Positions 1-4,959 of a DNA stretch of 5,221 nt are shown here, piece by piece. The stretch covers positions 503 through 5,723 of the forward strand of contig MFGS01000170.1 of NCBI GenBank assembly GCA_001778355.1. Direction: 5' to 3'. The DNA comes from Candidatus Firestonebacteria bacterium RIFOXYA2_FULL_40_8 (GTDB lineage: Bacteria > Oederibacteriota > D2-FULL-39-29). Every line of letters begins with the position of its first letter. Position 1 is the first letter of the stretch. The notes under the pieces are model-generated. The model was not told where the DNA came from, made no database searches, and was given only the letters and a program-made list of their open reading frames with translations. Made by a program: the position numbers and the translations under genes.

Positions 1-504
1 ACTACAATTTCTACTCTGGTAACACTCGCTTTATCAGCAACCGATGCATCTAGTACGGTAGTCAGTATGCAGTTCAGCAGCGACGGCTCGTCTTTCTCGG
101 GGTTTGAAGCGTACGGTACAAGTAAAGTATGGACGTTAACAAGCGGAGATGCTTTAAAAACAGTTTATGTGAGATACCAAGATGCCGCAGGGAACACCTC
201 GGGAAATTTCACCGATACGATAACGCTATTTACCGGTTCAGGGGATACTATGCCGCCTGTAGGAAGTATAATCATAAACGGCGGGACGGAGTATACAAGT
301 ACAACGACAGTTACGTTAAGTTTATCCGCAACGGATGCCAGCGGGGTGGCTGAGATGCAGTTCAGTAATAACGGCTCCGGCTGGAGTACGGCTGAAACTT
401 ACGGGACAAACAAGGTCTGGACGTTAACAAGCGGAGACGGAGTAAAGTTGGTTTACGTTAAATACAAAGATACCCTTAATAACTGGTCAAGCGGGACGAC
501 GAAT
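1..504 (+). repeat. Two tandem Ig-like coding repeats, period about 288 bp
   Basis: The ATGCAGTTCAG at 67 recurs at 355, an offset of 288 bp (96 codons), and TGGACGTTAACAAGCGGAGA recurs exactly at about 130 and 419. The 'SATDAS' segment is offset by 291 bp because the first unit has one more codon in the following loop. The first unit is cut by the window edge, so more units probably lie upstream. The divergence between units is typical of old intragenic domain duplication. Confidence 0.85.
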
Positions 505-1557
505 GCGACTATCAAACTCTGCGCGACGCAGTCCTTAAAACTTGAAAAAGTTGAGATACCAACTGCTTCGGTTATCGCAAATGATTATTTCACATTAAGA
601 GTCTCAGCAAGACTGGCTGGAGATGCGGCTGCTTTGTGGTTTGATAACACCTGCGCGTTTACTTTGACGGATTTGAATGCTCCTGCAATAGGAAACTATA
701 CTTTTAGCGGCACCGCGACCCATGACATTACGCACGTTTCGCTAAAGACACTCGGGACACAGACGGTACAGGGAAATAGCAGTGATATATCGGGCATCAG
801 CGGACAAATTCAGATAAAAGTTTACGATGTAAAACTCATACCAAAAGCAGGCGGCGGATCGTTACAAAATGCTGACGGCACGGGATATCAGATACCGGAC
901 GCGGCGCTGGACATGGACAAATATTTAGGATTTGAAATACCCGATACAATACCGGCTTTATCAAGCGAGTACATTTCTAAAGACACAGTAACCCCTATAT
1001 GCAGAAGCTTTGGGATACTGGATCAGGCGGTAATTCCGTGGCAGGTTACGGATATAACTTTCAGCAAACCCGTGGTTATCTCAATACCGTACAAGGCAAG
1101 CGAGATCGGAACAACGGATGAAAGTTCGCTCCGGATATATTTCTACAACAAGATATCCGGTAAGTATGAAATTGTATCCGGGAGTCAGCAGGTGAATAAT
1201 AACAAAGTCACGTGCTATGTGACGCAGTTTGGAATTTACCGTATTTTGAGTTCGTCAGTGAGGGATACGCTGGATACGGTGTGCGCGTACCCGAATCCAT
1301 TCAGATTAATACCGGGAAGCGGAAAGAAATTAAAGATAACAAACCTGCCGATAAATGCCGAGATAGGGATTTACGGTGTCTCGGGAGAAAAGCTTGCGGC
1401 GATAAAAGAATCGGAGCAAGCCCCGCCGAACTCCGGTTTAATAGAATGGGACGGAAAAACCCTTGCCGGGGACTATGCAGCCAAAGGCGTCTATATATAT
1501 GTAGTAATCCTGCCTGACGGAAGTAAAAAAATCGGTAAATTCGCTCTTCTCAAATGA
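1..1557 (+). CDS. Secreted multidomain surface protein, C-terminal part (5' truncated)
   Basis: The frame is open from base 1, so the gene begins upstream; 518 residues are visible, ending at TGA 1555-1557. Residues 1-172 hold two homologous Ig-like repeats of about 96 residues (shared 'SATDAS', 'MQFS', 'VWTLTSGD'). Residues about 176-275 look like another beta-rich domain. Residues about 280-415 resemble a ZU5-like domain (GGGSL near the start, 'VVISIPYKASE', then 'QFGIYRIL'). Residues about 429-518 are a FlgD-Ig/type-IX-like C-terminal domain with 'AYPNPF', 'IGIYGVSGEKL', 'EWDGK' and 'GVYIYVVILPDG'. In this style of protein the last domain is usually a secretion or surface-anchoring module, so the product is probably extracellular or outer-membrane attached. 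No catalytic domain is visible, and the substrate or adhesion partner cannot be told from this part. The internal ATG at 67 lies within the first Ig repeat and is not a start. No clear terminator follows. Confidence 0.85.
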   Translation, partial: TTISTLVTLALSATDASSTVVSMQFSSDGSSFSGFEAYGTSKVWTLTSGDALKTVYVRYQDAAGNTSGNFTDTITLFTGSGDTMPPVGSIIINGGTEYTSTTTVTLSLSATDASGVAEMQFSNNGSGWSTAETYGTNKVWTLTSGDGVKLVYVKYKDTLNNWSSGTTNATIKLCATQSLKLEKVEIPTASVIANDYFTLRVSARLAGDAAALWFDNTCAFTLTDLNAPAIGNYTFSGTATHDITHVSLKTLGTQTVQGNSSDISGISGQIQIKVYDVKLIPKAGGGSLQNADGTGYQIPDAALDMDKYLGFEIPDTIPALSSEYISKDTVTPICRSFGILDQAVIPWQVTDITFSKPVVISIPYKASEIGTTDESSLRIYFYNKISGKYEIVSGSQQVNNNKVTCYVTQFGIYRILSSSVRDTLDTVCAYPNPFRLIPGSGKKLKITNLPINAEIGIYGVSGEKLAAIKESEQAPPNSGLIEWDGKTLAGDYAAKGVYIYVVILPDGSKKIGKFALLK

Positions 1558-1570
1558 CCACACACATCAA

Positions 1571-1734
1571 CCCTAAAAACGGAATAGGAATATGCAAGTT
1601 AAAGTATAGAAAAATATAATTGGTTGTTTCTTTATCAGTGGAATCCAAAAGCTTTGTAATCAGCGGAATCGAACCCGAAATTCTCCTAAAACTTCAATAT
1701 TCTTAATGTCAATAATGGTACACTTTCTACTTCG
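1571..1734. repeat. Interspersed repeat, copy A (about 164 bp)
   Basis: This intergenic stretch matches 4379-4517 in the same orientation at roughly 85-90% identity by eye. The best blocks are GGAATATGCAAGTTAAAGTA with the bases after it, and a 26-base identical block at about 1694-1719 around ATTCTTAATGTCAATAATGG. Copy A has 25 extra bases because the motif ATCAGTGGAATC (1634-1645) is followed by a near-identical ATCAGCGGAATC (1659-1670). No open frame is conserved between the copies and no transposase is nearby. It could be a MITE-like element or an eroded insertion-sequence end. Most of the 258-bp gap 1558-1815 is this repeat plus the next promoter. Confidence 0.85.
1634..1670. repeat. 25-bp-spaced direct repeat inside copy A
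   Basis: ATCAGTGGAATC at 1634-1645 and ATCAGCGGAATC at 1659-1670 differ at one base and sit 25 bp apart. Copy B has only one such motif (4442-4453), which accounts for the whole length difference between the copies. Either copy A duplicated the segment or copy B lost it by recombination between the short repeats. Confidence 0.75.
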
Positions 1735-1755
1735 GATTTCGGGTATAAAATAATA

Positions 1756-1783
1756 TTGAAATAATCCTGTCTTTAGGTATAAT
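1756..1783 (+). promoter_or_regulatory. Sigma70-type promoter of the lipoprotein/LolA-like operon
   Basis: The -35 box TTGAAA (1756-1761) and a perfect -10 box TATAAT (1778-1783) are separated by 16 bp. The expected transcript start is near 1790, leaving a leader of about 26 nt with AAGGGA (1804-1809) as ribosome binding site. The -35 box starts 21 bp after the end of repeat copy A. Confidence 0.75.
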
Positions 1784-1815
1784 AAGCATAGTAAATTAAT
1801 CTTAAGGGATGGAAT

Positions 1816-2130
1816 ATGTCAAAAAATATTGGAATACTTGCACTTGCCGTAATAATAGCTTTTGTGGGTTGTTCTAAAGTAATATTAAAACCGGAGGAAA
1901 GATCACTTCAGGATAAAGCTGTAATTGCAATAGAAGCTGCAAAAAAGGAAATAAAAGAAGCGGAGAAAATACAAAAATCAGTGGAGATGCTGGAACTTTT
2001 CAATACGGCAAAAGAAAAAGTTACTACGGCTGAATCTTTTATGGGTATAAGTAATTTTGAAAAAGCCTGCTGGTTTGCAGATCAAGCTAAGGAAGCGGCC
2101 GGGAAAGTTCGCGCTGCAGCAAAACCTTAA
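1816..2130 (+). CDS. Small DUF4398-like outer-envelope lipoprotein
   Basis: This 104-residue protein has a lipoprotein signal peptide: charged start MSKN, hydrophobic core, and a lipobox-like 'AFVGC' that puts the acylated cysteine at residue 19. Phe at -3 is less usual but tolerated. The mature part is alanine-, lysine- and glutamate-rich and should form an antiparallel helical pair. Its pattern of 'A..AI.AAKKEI.EAE' followed by 'A...A.EAAGKVRAAAKP' resembles the DUF4398 group of small lipoproteins, whose function is unknown. The start is supported by AAGGGA six bases upstream. It is 35 bp ahead of the LolA-like gene and shares its promoter, suggesting a joint envelope role. The DUF4398 link comes from pattern recognition, not a profile search. 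Confidence 0.8.
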   Translation: MSKNIGILALAVIIAFVGCSKVILKPEERSLQDKAVIAIEAAKKEIKEAEKIQKSVEMLELFNTAKEKVTTAESFMGISNFEKACWFADQAKEAAGKVRAAAKP

Positions 2131-2165
2131 AGTTAAACGTATCAAATTATAAAAGGAGGGTGTTT

Positions 2166-2879
2166 ATGAAAAAGTTAGCTGTACTTGCATTGCTTTCGGT
2201 TTTTTGCCTGCAAAGCTCGGTTTTAGGAGAAGAGGCGAAAGATATAATGAAAAAGGTCAGAGAGAAGGACCAGAATATAGGTAAGACCTTTAAAACTTTT
2301 AAGATGGTGTACGAGAAAAAAGCTCCCTGGGGTTTTAAAGGTACTTTTGAAACCCTTATTAAAGGTGATAAAAAAAGGGTGAATACAAACTCCGGTACCC
2401 TTACTTCGGATATTGTGTTTGACGGGAAGAATTACTGGAGTATTTTTCCTATGACAGGAACGACACAGCAGAATGAAAGATATTATGATGACAATGATAA
2501 AGGCATTTTTGCCTGGTGTAAGAAGTTCAACGATAATGTAAAGCTTGTCGGGGAAGAAAAGGTCGGCGACCGTTTATGTTACGTTATAGAAGGCGATGGA
2601 GGGGAAGAGTACCTGAAGAAAATATGGATCGACAAGAAAACGTTGAGTTTAATAAAAGCAGCCGGCGGGAGTATGAAACTTGTAAATTCAGAGTTCAAAA
2701 AAATAGATGATGATTATGAAGCTCCCATGAAGACTGATATATTGAAGGAGGATAAAATAGATATGGCAATCGTGGTCTCAGTCCTGGAAACGGATAAAGA
2801 TATTCCGGATTCCGTGTTTAAAGTCGATGAAAAACCAGACGACAGCCCGTTCGGGGGAATGTTTAAATTCGGCAAGTAA
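2166..2879 (+). CDS. LolA-like outer-membrane lipoprotein-sorting-type protein
   Basis: The start chosen is ATG 2166, six bases after the strong site AAAGGAGG (2152-2159). A GTG at 2160 would overlap that site. The 237-residue product starts with a Sec signal peptide (MKKLAVLALLSVF..., probable cleavage after 'SVLG', residue 21). The mature part has the beta-rich layout of the LolA/LppX superfamily: an early helix with 'REKDQNIGKTFKTFK', strand pairs including 'TFETLIKGDKKRVN', 'DIVFDGKNYWSIFP', the central 'KIWIDKKTLSLIKA', and near the end 'DIPDSVFKVDE'. Such proteins bind acyl chains in the periplasm, and classical LolA carries lipoproteins to the outer membrane. Whether this one is a true carrier is uncertain, since LolA-like proteins of other roles are common. 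Pairing with a lipoprotein gene fits an envelope function, and a strong terminator follows. Confidence 0.82.
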   Translation: MKKLAVLALLSVFCLQSSVLGEEAKDIMKKVREKDQNIGKTFKTFKMVYEKKAPWGFKGTFETLIKGDKKRVNTNSGTLTSDIVFDGKNYWSIFPMTGTTQQNERYYDDNDKGIFAWCKKFNDNVKLVGEEKVGDRLCYVIEGDGGEEYLKKIWIDKKTLSLIKAAGGSMKLVNSEFKKIDDDYEAPMKTDILKEDKIDMAIVVSVLETDKDIPDSVFKVDEKPDDSPFGGMFKFGK

Positions 2880-2936
2880 GATGCAGGCAATTACAAAATC
2901 ATTTATTCTAAAGTCATATTGTAAGTTAGAGAAACG

Positions 2937-2971
2937 GAAAACCGCACAAAACAGTGTGCGGTTTTCTTTTT
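2937..2971 (+). terminator. Rho-independent terminator of the lipoprotein/LolA-like operon
   Basis: GAAAACCGCACA (2937-2948) pairs perfectly with TGTGCGGTTTTC (2955-2966), giving a 12-bp stem and a 6-nt loop, followed directly by TTTTT (2967-2971). It starts 58 bp after the stop of the LolA-like gene. Confidence 0.93.
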
Positions 2972-3040
2972 GGCAATATCTCTTATCTCCCGGCTTAATA
3001 CATGAAAAAATAAACAAAAGTTTAAGTATTTGTGTTAGTA

Positions 3041-3070
3041 TTGACTTATGATCTCCGCAAAAACAATATA
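3041..3070 (+). promoter_or_regulatory. Possible promoter for the 66-residue protein
   Basis: TTGACT (3041-3046) matches five of six -35 positions. After 17 or 18 bp come CAATAT or AATATA (3064-3070), both weak -10 boxes. The position, after a terminator and about 45 bp before a ribosome binding site, supports a promoter here. TATGAT at 3047-3052 is an alternative -10 without a convincing -35. Confidence 0.4.
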
Positions 3071-3115
3071 CGAAGAAAAGCGGTAAGAATATTTCAAGCG
3101 CCGCAAGGAGTAAAG

Positions 3116-3316
3116 ATGCTTAAAATAGAAAAGACAAACGCCGCAAGCGAAAAATTCAATGAAATACATTTCATCAATCTTGACCTGATAACCAGAGTGA
3201 AGTTCACATTGGATAAAATTGAGTTTATAACCGGAGGTTCCGAGGGTTCAACGTTTACTAAGAAAGAATTAGGCGACCAGCAATTTGAGGATATCAAGCA
3301 GCAATTGACGAAGTAA
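3116..3316 (+). CDS. Small protein of unknown function, 66 residues
   Basis: The chosen start ATG 3116 has AAGGAG at 3105-3110, five bases upstream. The frame is open further upstream to 3032, but that start lacks such a site and would overlap the likely promoter. The product, beginning MLKIEKTNAASEKF, has no signal peptide, membrane segment or cysteine. It reads as two or three beta strands ('EIHFINLDLITRVKF', 'KIEFITGGSEGSTF') and a terminal helix ('GDQQFEDIKQQLTK'). The 'IN.DLI..V' plus short-hairpin layout loosely recalls FlbD-type and LytTR-type small beta domains, but that is too weak for a name. It is flanked by a terminator upstream and hairpins downstream and is probably monocistronic. 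Confidence 0.65.
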   Translation: MLKIEKTNAASEKFNEIHFINLDLITRVKFTLDKIEFITGGSEGSTFTKKELGDQQFEDIKQQLTK

Positions 3317-3323
3317 TCGTCAA
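3305..3323 (+). other. Inverted repeat across the stop codon of the 66-residue gene
   Basis: TTGACGA (3305-3311) and TCGTCAA (3317-3323) form a perfect 7-bp stem with loop AGTAA, which contains most of the TAA stop codon (3314-3316). No T-run follows. It sits 10 bp before a second, longer hairpin. Confidence 0.55.
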
Positions 3324-3333
3324 GAGTGACTGA

Positions 3334-3361
3334 CAATTGCACGTTGATTCAACGTGCATTG
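3334..3361 (+). other. Strong hairpin downstream of the 66-residue gene
   Basis: TGCACGTTGA (3338-3347) and TCAACGTGCA (3349-3358) are perfect inverse complements around one base. As RNA this gives at least an 8-bp stem with a GATTC loop, extendable by CAA/TTG (3334-3336 with 3359-3361) past one bulge. No T-run follows, so it is not a canonical terminator. It could be an mRNA 3'-end stabiliser or a protein-binding palindrome. Confidence 0.65.
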
Positions 3362-3441
3362 GCGGGCAAATTTGTTCGGAACGGCATCCCGGATAAGTGA
3401 TAATAAGATAAAAAAGTCAGTAAAAACAAGAAAACAGTTAT

Positions 3442-3469
3442 TTGTAAAATATTGAAAATTTGATAAAAT
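3442..3469 (+). promoter_or_regulatory. Probable promoter of the membrane-protein operon
   Basis: TTGTAA (3442-3447) and TAAAAT (3464-3469) are 16 bp apart, and the -10 is preceded by TG at 3461-3462, making an extended -10 (TGATAAAAT). The surroundings are very AT-rich. The expected start near 3476 leaves a leader of about 50 nt with AGGAG (3515-3519) nine bases before the ATG. Confidence 0.5.
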
Positions 3470-3528
3470 ATATTATGTGTTTATGGCTTACTTTTGAAAA
3501 TCCGGTAGCTCGATAGGAGAAAAATAAA

Positions 3529-3927
3529 ATGATATTCTATCTGCATGCGTCATTCCTATTGTTGATGTGTGTATTTGTGACCTGGGCGGTAATTATCGCA
3601 AAGAAAAGAGGAGAAGGTTGGTTTCCTAAGCACAGATTGTTTGCGATTTCAGGAGTGGTCTGTGGTCTCCTCGGCATCGGTTTTATGTTCTATAATAAAG
3701 CTGTTCACGGCTGGCCTCATTTAAAAACACTGCACGCTATCGGCGGAGGAATAGCAGCTCTTCTTCTTCTCTGTACACCTCTTCTGGGCTACTTTTCCAC
3801 CAAAGGCAAAGACGCTCTCAGGCCCTGGCACAGAATCTTCGGCCGTATCACTGCAACTCTTGCCCTTTTGGTGCTTTTAACAGGTATTGTAAAACTACTT
3901 GAACATCTGGGTTGGATGCAGGATTAG
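3529..3927 (+). CDS. Four-helix cytochrome b561-like membrane protein
   Basis: This 132-residue integral membrane protein has four predicted helices (about residues 4-24, 36-55, 69-88, 103-123). Each helix has one histidine at its start: H6 ('YLHASF'), H35 ('PKHRLFAISG'), H69 ('LKTLHAIGGG') and H101 ('PWHRIFGRIT'). The spacings of 29, 34 and 32 residues and the alternating topology place H6 with H69 and H35 with H101 on opposite membrane faces. That is the arrangement of cytochrome b561-type di-heme proteins, which move electrons across membranes. H60 and H64 in the 2-3 loop and H126 are extra. Start ATG 3529 has AGGAG nine bases upstream. The next gene begins 3 bp after the stop, indicating coupled expression. 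The b561 assignment rests on histidine layout and fold, not on a search, so a heme-free membrane protein remains possible. Confidence 0.68.
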   Translation: MIFYLHASFLLLMCVFVTWAVIIAKKRGEGWFPKHRLFAISGVVCGLLGIGFMFYNKAVHGWPHLKTLHAIGGGIAALLLLCTPLLGYFSTKGKDALRPWHRIFGRITATLALLVLLTGIVKLLEHLGWMQD

Positions 3928-3930
3928 AAA

Positions 3931-4362
3931 ATGGAAAACAAAGAAATACTTAAAATAATTCCGTTGGTTTTATATTTTATTGTAGGCATAATTTCTCTTA
4001 TTATGGCTTTGAAAATCCTGCTCTCCGGTAAATTCCTCCCTTTTCATGAAAAAGCTGCCGGCAAATCCTGGAAAGAAGTTGAAGCTCCGCTTCAAAATGT
4101 AATCTTGTCGTTACTTAAACTTGGCGGACTTGGTTTTCTGGTCGTAGCAGTCTTATTATTGGTTTATCCTTTTGTTGCCCGGGTATCCCCGGATACATTT
4201 TACAAGTTCTTAATTCCTATAATAGCTTTAATATTTTGTACAGGGCTTTTCTTTAATAATTATTGGTTATACAAGAAAACAAAAACAGATACACCCTGGA
4301 AAGGGTCTCTTTATGCAATTATTATTGTCCTAGCCGGCTTTATAATTTCGCTGTTTAATTAG
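3931..4362 (+). CDS. Uncharacterised four-helix integral membrane protein
   Basis: The 143-residue product has four hydrophobic helices, roughly residues 10-31, 57-80, 92-113 and 125-142. After helix 1 comes a polar loop with 'FLPFHEKAAGKSWKEVE' (H39, W47). Helix 2 starts 'LLKLGGLGFLVVAV', and helix 3 leads into 'NNYWLYKK'. This layout recalls a group of uncharacterised bacterial membrane proteins with a 'YH..A.GK.W' loop, but no family name can be given with confidence. It starts 3 bp after the b561-like gene, with AGGA (3920-3923) inside that gene's end as a weak ribosome binding site, so translational coupling is likely. It may be a partner of the cytochrome-like protein; there is no direct evidence. 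No terminator follows before repeat copy B. Confidence 0.75.
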   Translation: MENKEILKIIPLVLYFIVGIISLIMALKILLSGKFLPFHEKAAGKSWKEVEAPLQNVILSLLKLGGLGFLVVAVLLLVYPFVARVSPDTFYKFLIPIIALIFCTGLFFNNYWLYKKTKTDTPWKGSLYAIIIVLAGFIISLFN

Positions 4363-4378
4363 GAGTTTCCAGCCGCTT

Positions 4379-4517
4379 CCCATATAAACGAATCAGGAAT
4401 ATCCAAGTTAAAGTATAGAAAATATATATGGTTGTTTCTTAATCAGTGGAATCGAACTAGAAATCCCGCTAAAATATCAATATTCTTAATGTCAATAATG
4501 GTGTACTTTCTACTTCG
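4379..4517. repeat. Interspersed repeat, copy B (about 139 bp)
   Basis: This is the second copy of the element at 1571-1734, in the same orientation and 2808 bp away. It runs from about CCCATATAAACG to TACTTTCTACTTCG. It is shorter by 25 bp because it has only one ATCAGTGGAATC (4442-4453). The copies differ at scattered positions and by small indels in an A/T run near 4425. A frame open through it could extend the downstream regulator upstream to 4432, but that is fortuitous. The copy ends 20 bp before the -35 box of the arsR-type gene, nearly the same distance as for copy A. Confidence 0.87.
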
Positions 4518-4537
4518 TAGTTTAAGTCTTAATTCTA

Positions 4538-4566
4538 TTGACAAATTAAAAAAGATTTGTTATAGT
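4538..4566 (+). promoter_or_regulatory. Near-consensus promoter of the ArsR-type gene
   Basis: A perfect -35 box TTGACA (4538-4543) and TATAGT (4561-4566) are separated by the optimal 17 bp. The ATG of the regulator begins only six bases after the -10 box, so the transcript start should fall at or next to the A of the start codon. Confidence 0.85.
4541..4560. promoter_or_regulatory. Candidate ArsR operator palindrome
   Basis: ACAAAT (4541-4546) and ATTTGT (4555-4560) form a perfect 6+6 inverted repeat with an 8-bp AT-rich centre. It overlaps the end of the -35 box and reaches the base before the -10 box. ArsR/SmtB repressors typically bind such imperfect or short palindromes within the promoter and block polymerase until metal binds. 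Autoregulation is an inference from position. Confidence 0.5.
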
Positions 4567-4572
4567 AGAGTT

Positions 4573-4896
4573 ATGGAACTATCGAACTATTCGAAAATAT
4601 TTAAGGCCTTGTCAAATGAACAAAGATTAAAGATATTCATGATGATCTATGACAAGTCGATAGACGGGGTAAAAGGCGGAGCGGTTTTTCCTGTAAAAGG
4701 TGAAGGATGCTGCGGTGCTGTTGAGAAAGCTTTTACAAAAGTCTGCAGCTGTATGAAACTTTCAAAGTCAACTGTTTCCCATCATTTTAAAGAATTGCAA
4801 AATGCCGGGCTTATTACCTGCGAAAGGGATGGTCAGATGTTCCGCTGTACTGTAAACCAGGACGCGGTTAAATTCATCAAAAACTTCATGAAGTAA
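4573..4896 (+). CDS. ArsR/SmtB-family repressor, cysteine-rich
   Basis: The start ATG 4573 gives 107 residues, MELSNYSKIFKALSNEQRL..., the normal N terminus of the family. No Shine-Dalgarno sequence precedes it and the promoter abuts it. 'IFKALSNEQRLKIFMMIYD' (9-27) is the typical first winged-helix segment, 'CMKLSKSTVSHHFKELQNAGLI' (60-81) the helix-turn-helix with recognition helix, and 'CERDGQMFRCTVN' (83-95) the wing. Cysteines lie at 46, 47, 58, 60, 83 and 92. C58-x-C60 at the start of the DNA-binding region matches the thiol site of ArsR-type sensors. The loop at 28-52 is longer than usual and carries vicinal C46-C47 in 'GEGCCGAV'. A soft thiophilic metal or metalloid, or a thiol signal, is the likely inducer; the exact ligand cannot be told. 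It is followed by a Cys-rich small gene, its probable target. Confidence 0.88.
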   Translation: MELSNYSKIFKALSNEQRLKIFMMIYDKSIDGVKGGAVFPVKGEGCCGAVEKAFTKVCSCMKLSKSTVSHHFKELQNAGLITCERDGQMFRCTVNQDAVKFIKNFMK

Positions 4897-4907
4897 TTTT
4901 TTTTGCC

Positions 4908-4934
4908 CGCAATGTTCGATACATTGCGAACAAT
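4908..4934. promoter_or_regulatory. Overlapping inverted repeats between the ArsR-type and Cys-rich genes
   Basis: CGCAATGT (4908-4915) and ACATTGCG (4921-4928) form a perfect 8-bp stem with a TCGAT loop. An overlapping alternative pairs TGTTCG (4913-4918) with CGAACA (4927-4932). Eight T's (4897-4904) lie before rather than after the hairpin, so it is not a terminator for the + strand. It could be a second operator or an mRNA processing structure separating expression of the two genes. Confidence 0.55.
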
Positions 4935-4942
4935 AGAACGAA

Positions 4943-4954
4943 AAAGGAGGTGAT
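4943..4954 (+). promoter_or_regulatory. Maximal Shine-Dalgarno sequence of the Cys-rich gene
   Basis: AAAGGAGGTGAT matches the full complement of the common 16S rRNA 3' end and sits five bases before ATG 4960. It fixes the start of the small gene and predicts high translation, in contrast with the leaderless gene just upstream. Confidence 0.9.
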
Positions 4955-4959
4955 ACTAT

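Noticed and set aside
1212..1517. Alternate-frame open stretch inside the surface protein
   Set aside because: Low-complexity basic shadow of a strong coding frame.
2160..2165. GTG start for the LolA-like protein
   Set aside because: It overlaps the Shine-Dalgarno sequence; ATG 2166 has ideal spacing and starts a typical MKK signal peptide.
2778..3017. Minus-strand open frame across the end of the LolA-like gene
   Set aside because: It spans a coding region and a terminator, and has no ribosome binding site or protein-like features.
3032..3115. Longer start for the 66-residue protein at 3032
   Set aside because: No ribosome binding site there, it overlaps the likely promoter, and ATG 3116 has AAGGAG at good spacing.
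1571..4517. Composite transposon bounded by the two repeats
   Set aside because: No transposase, no clear terminal inverted repeats and no target duplications are visible.
4432..4572. Upstream in-frame extension of the ArsR-type protein starting at ATG 4432
   Set aside because: It lies in the interspersed repeat and across the promoter, gives residues foreign to the family, and the normal family N terminus begins at 4573.
4897..4904. T-run after the ArsR-type gene as a terminator tail
   Set aside because: The hairpin comes after the T-run rather than before it, so it cannot act as an intrinsic terminator on the + strand.
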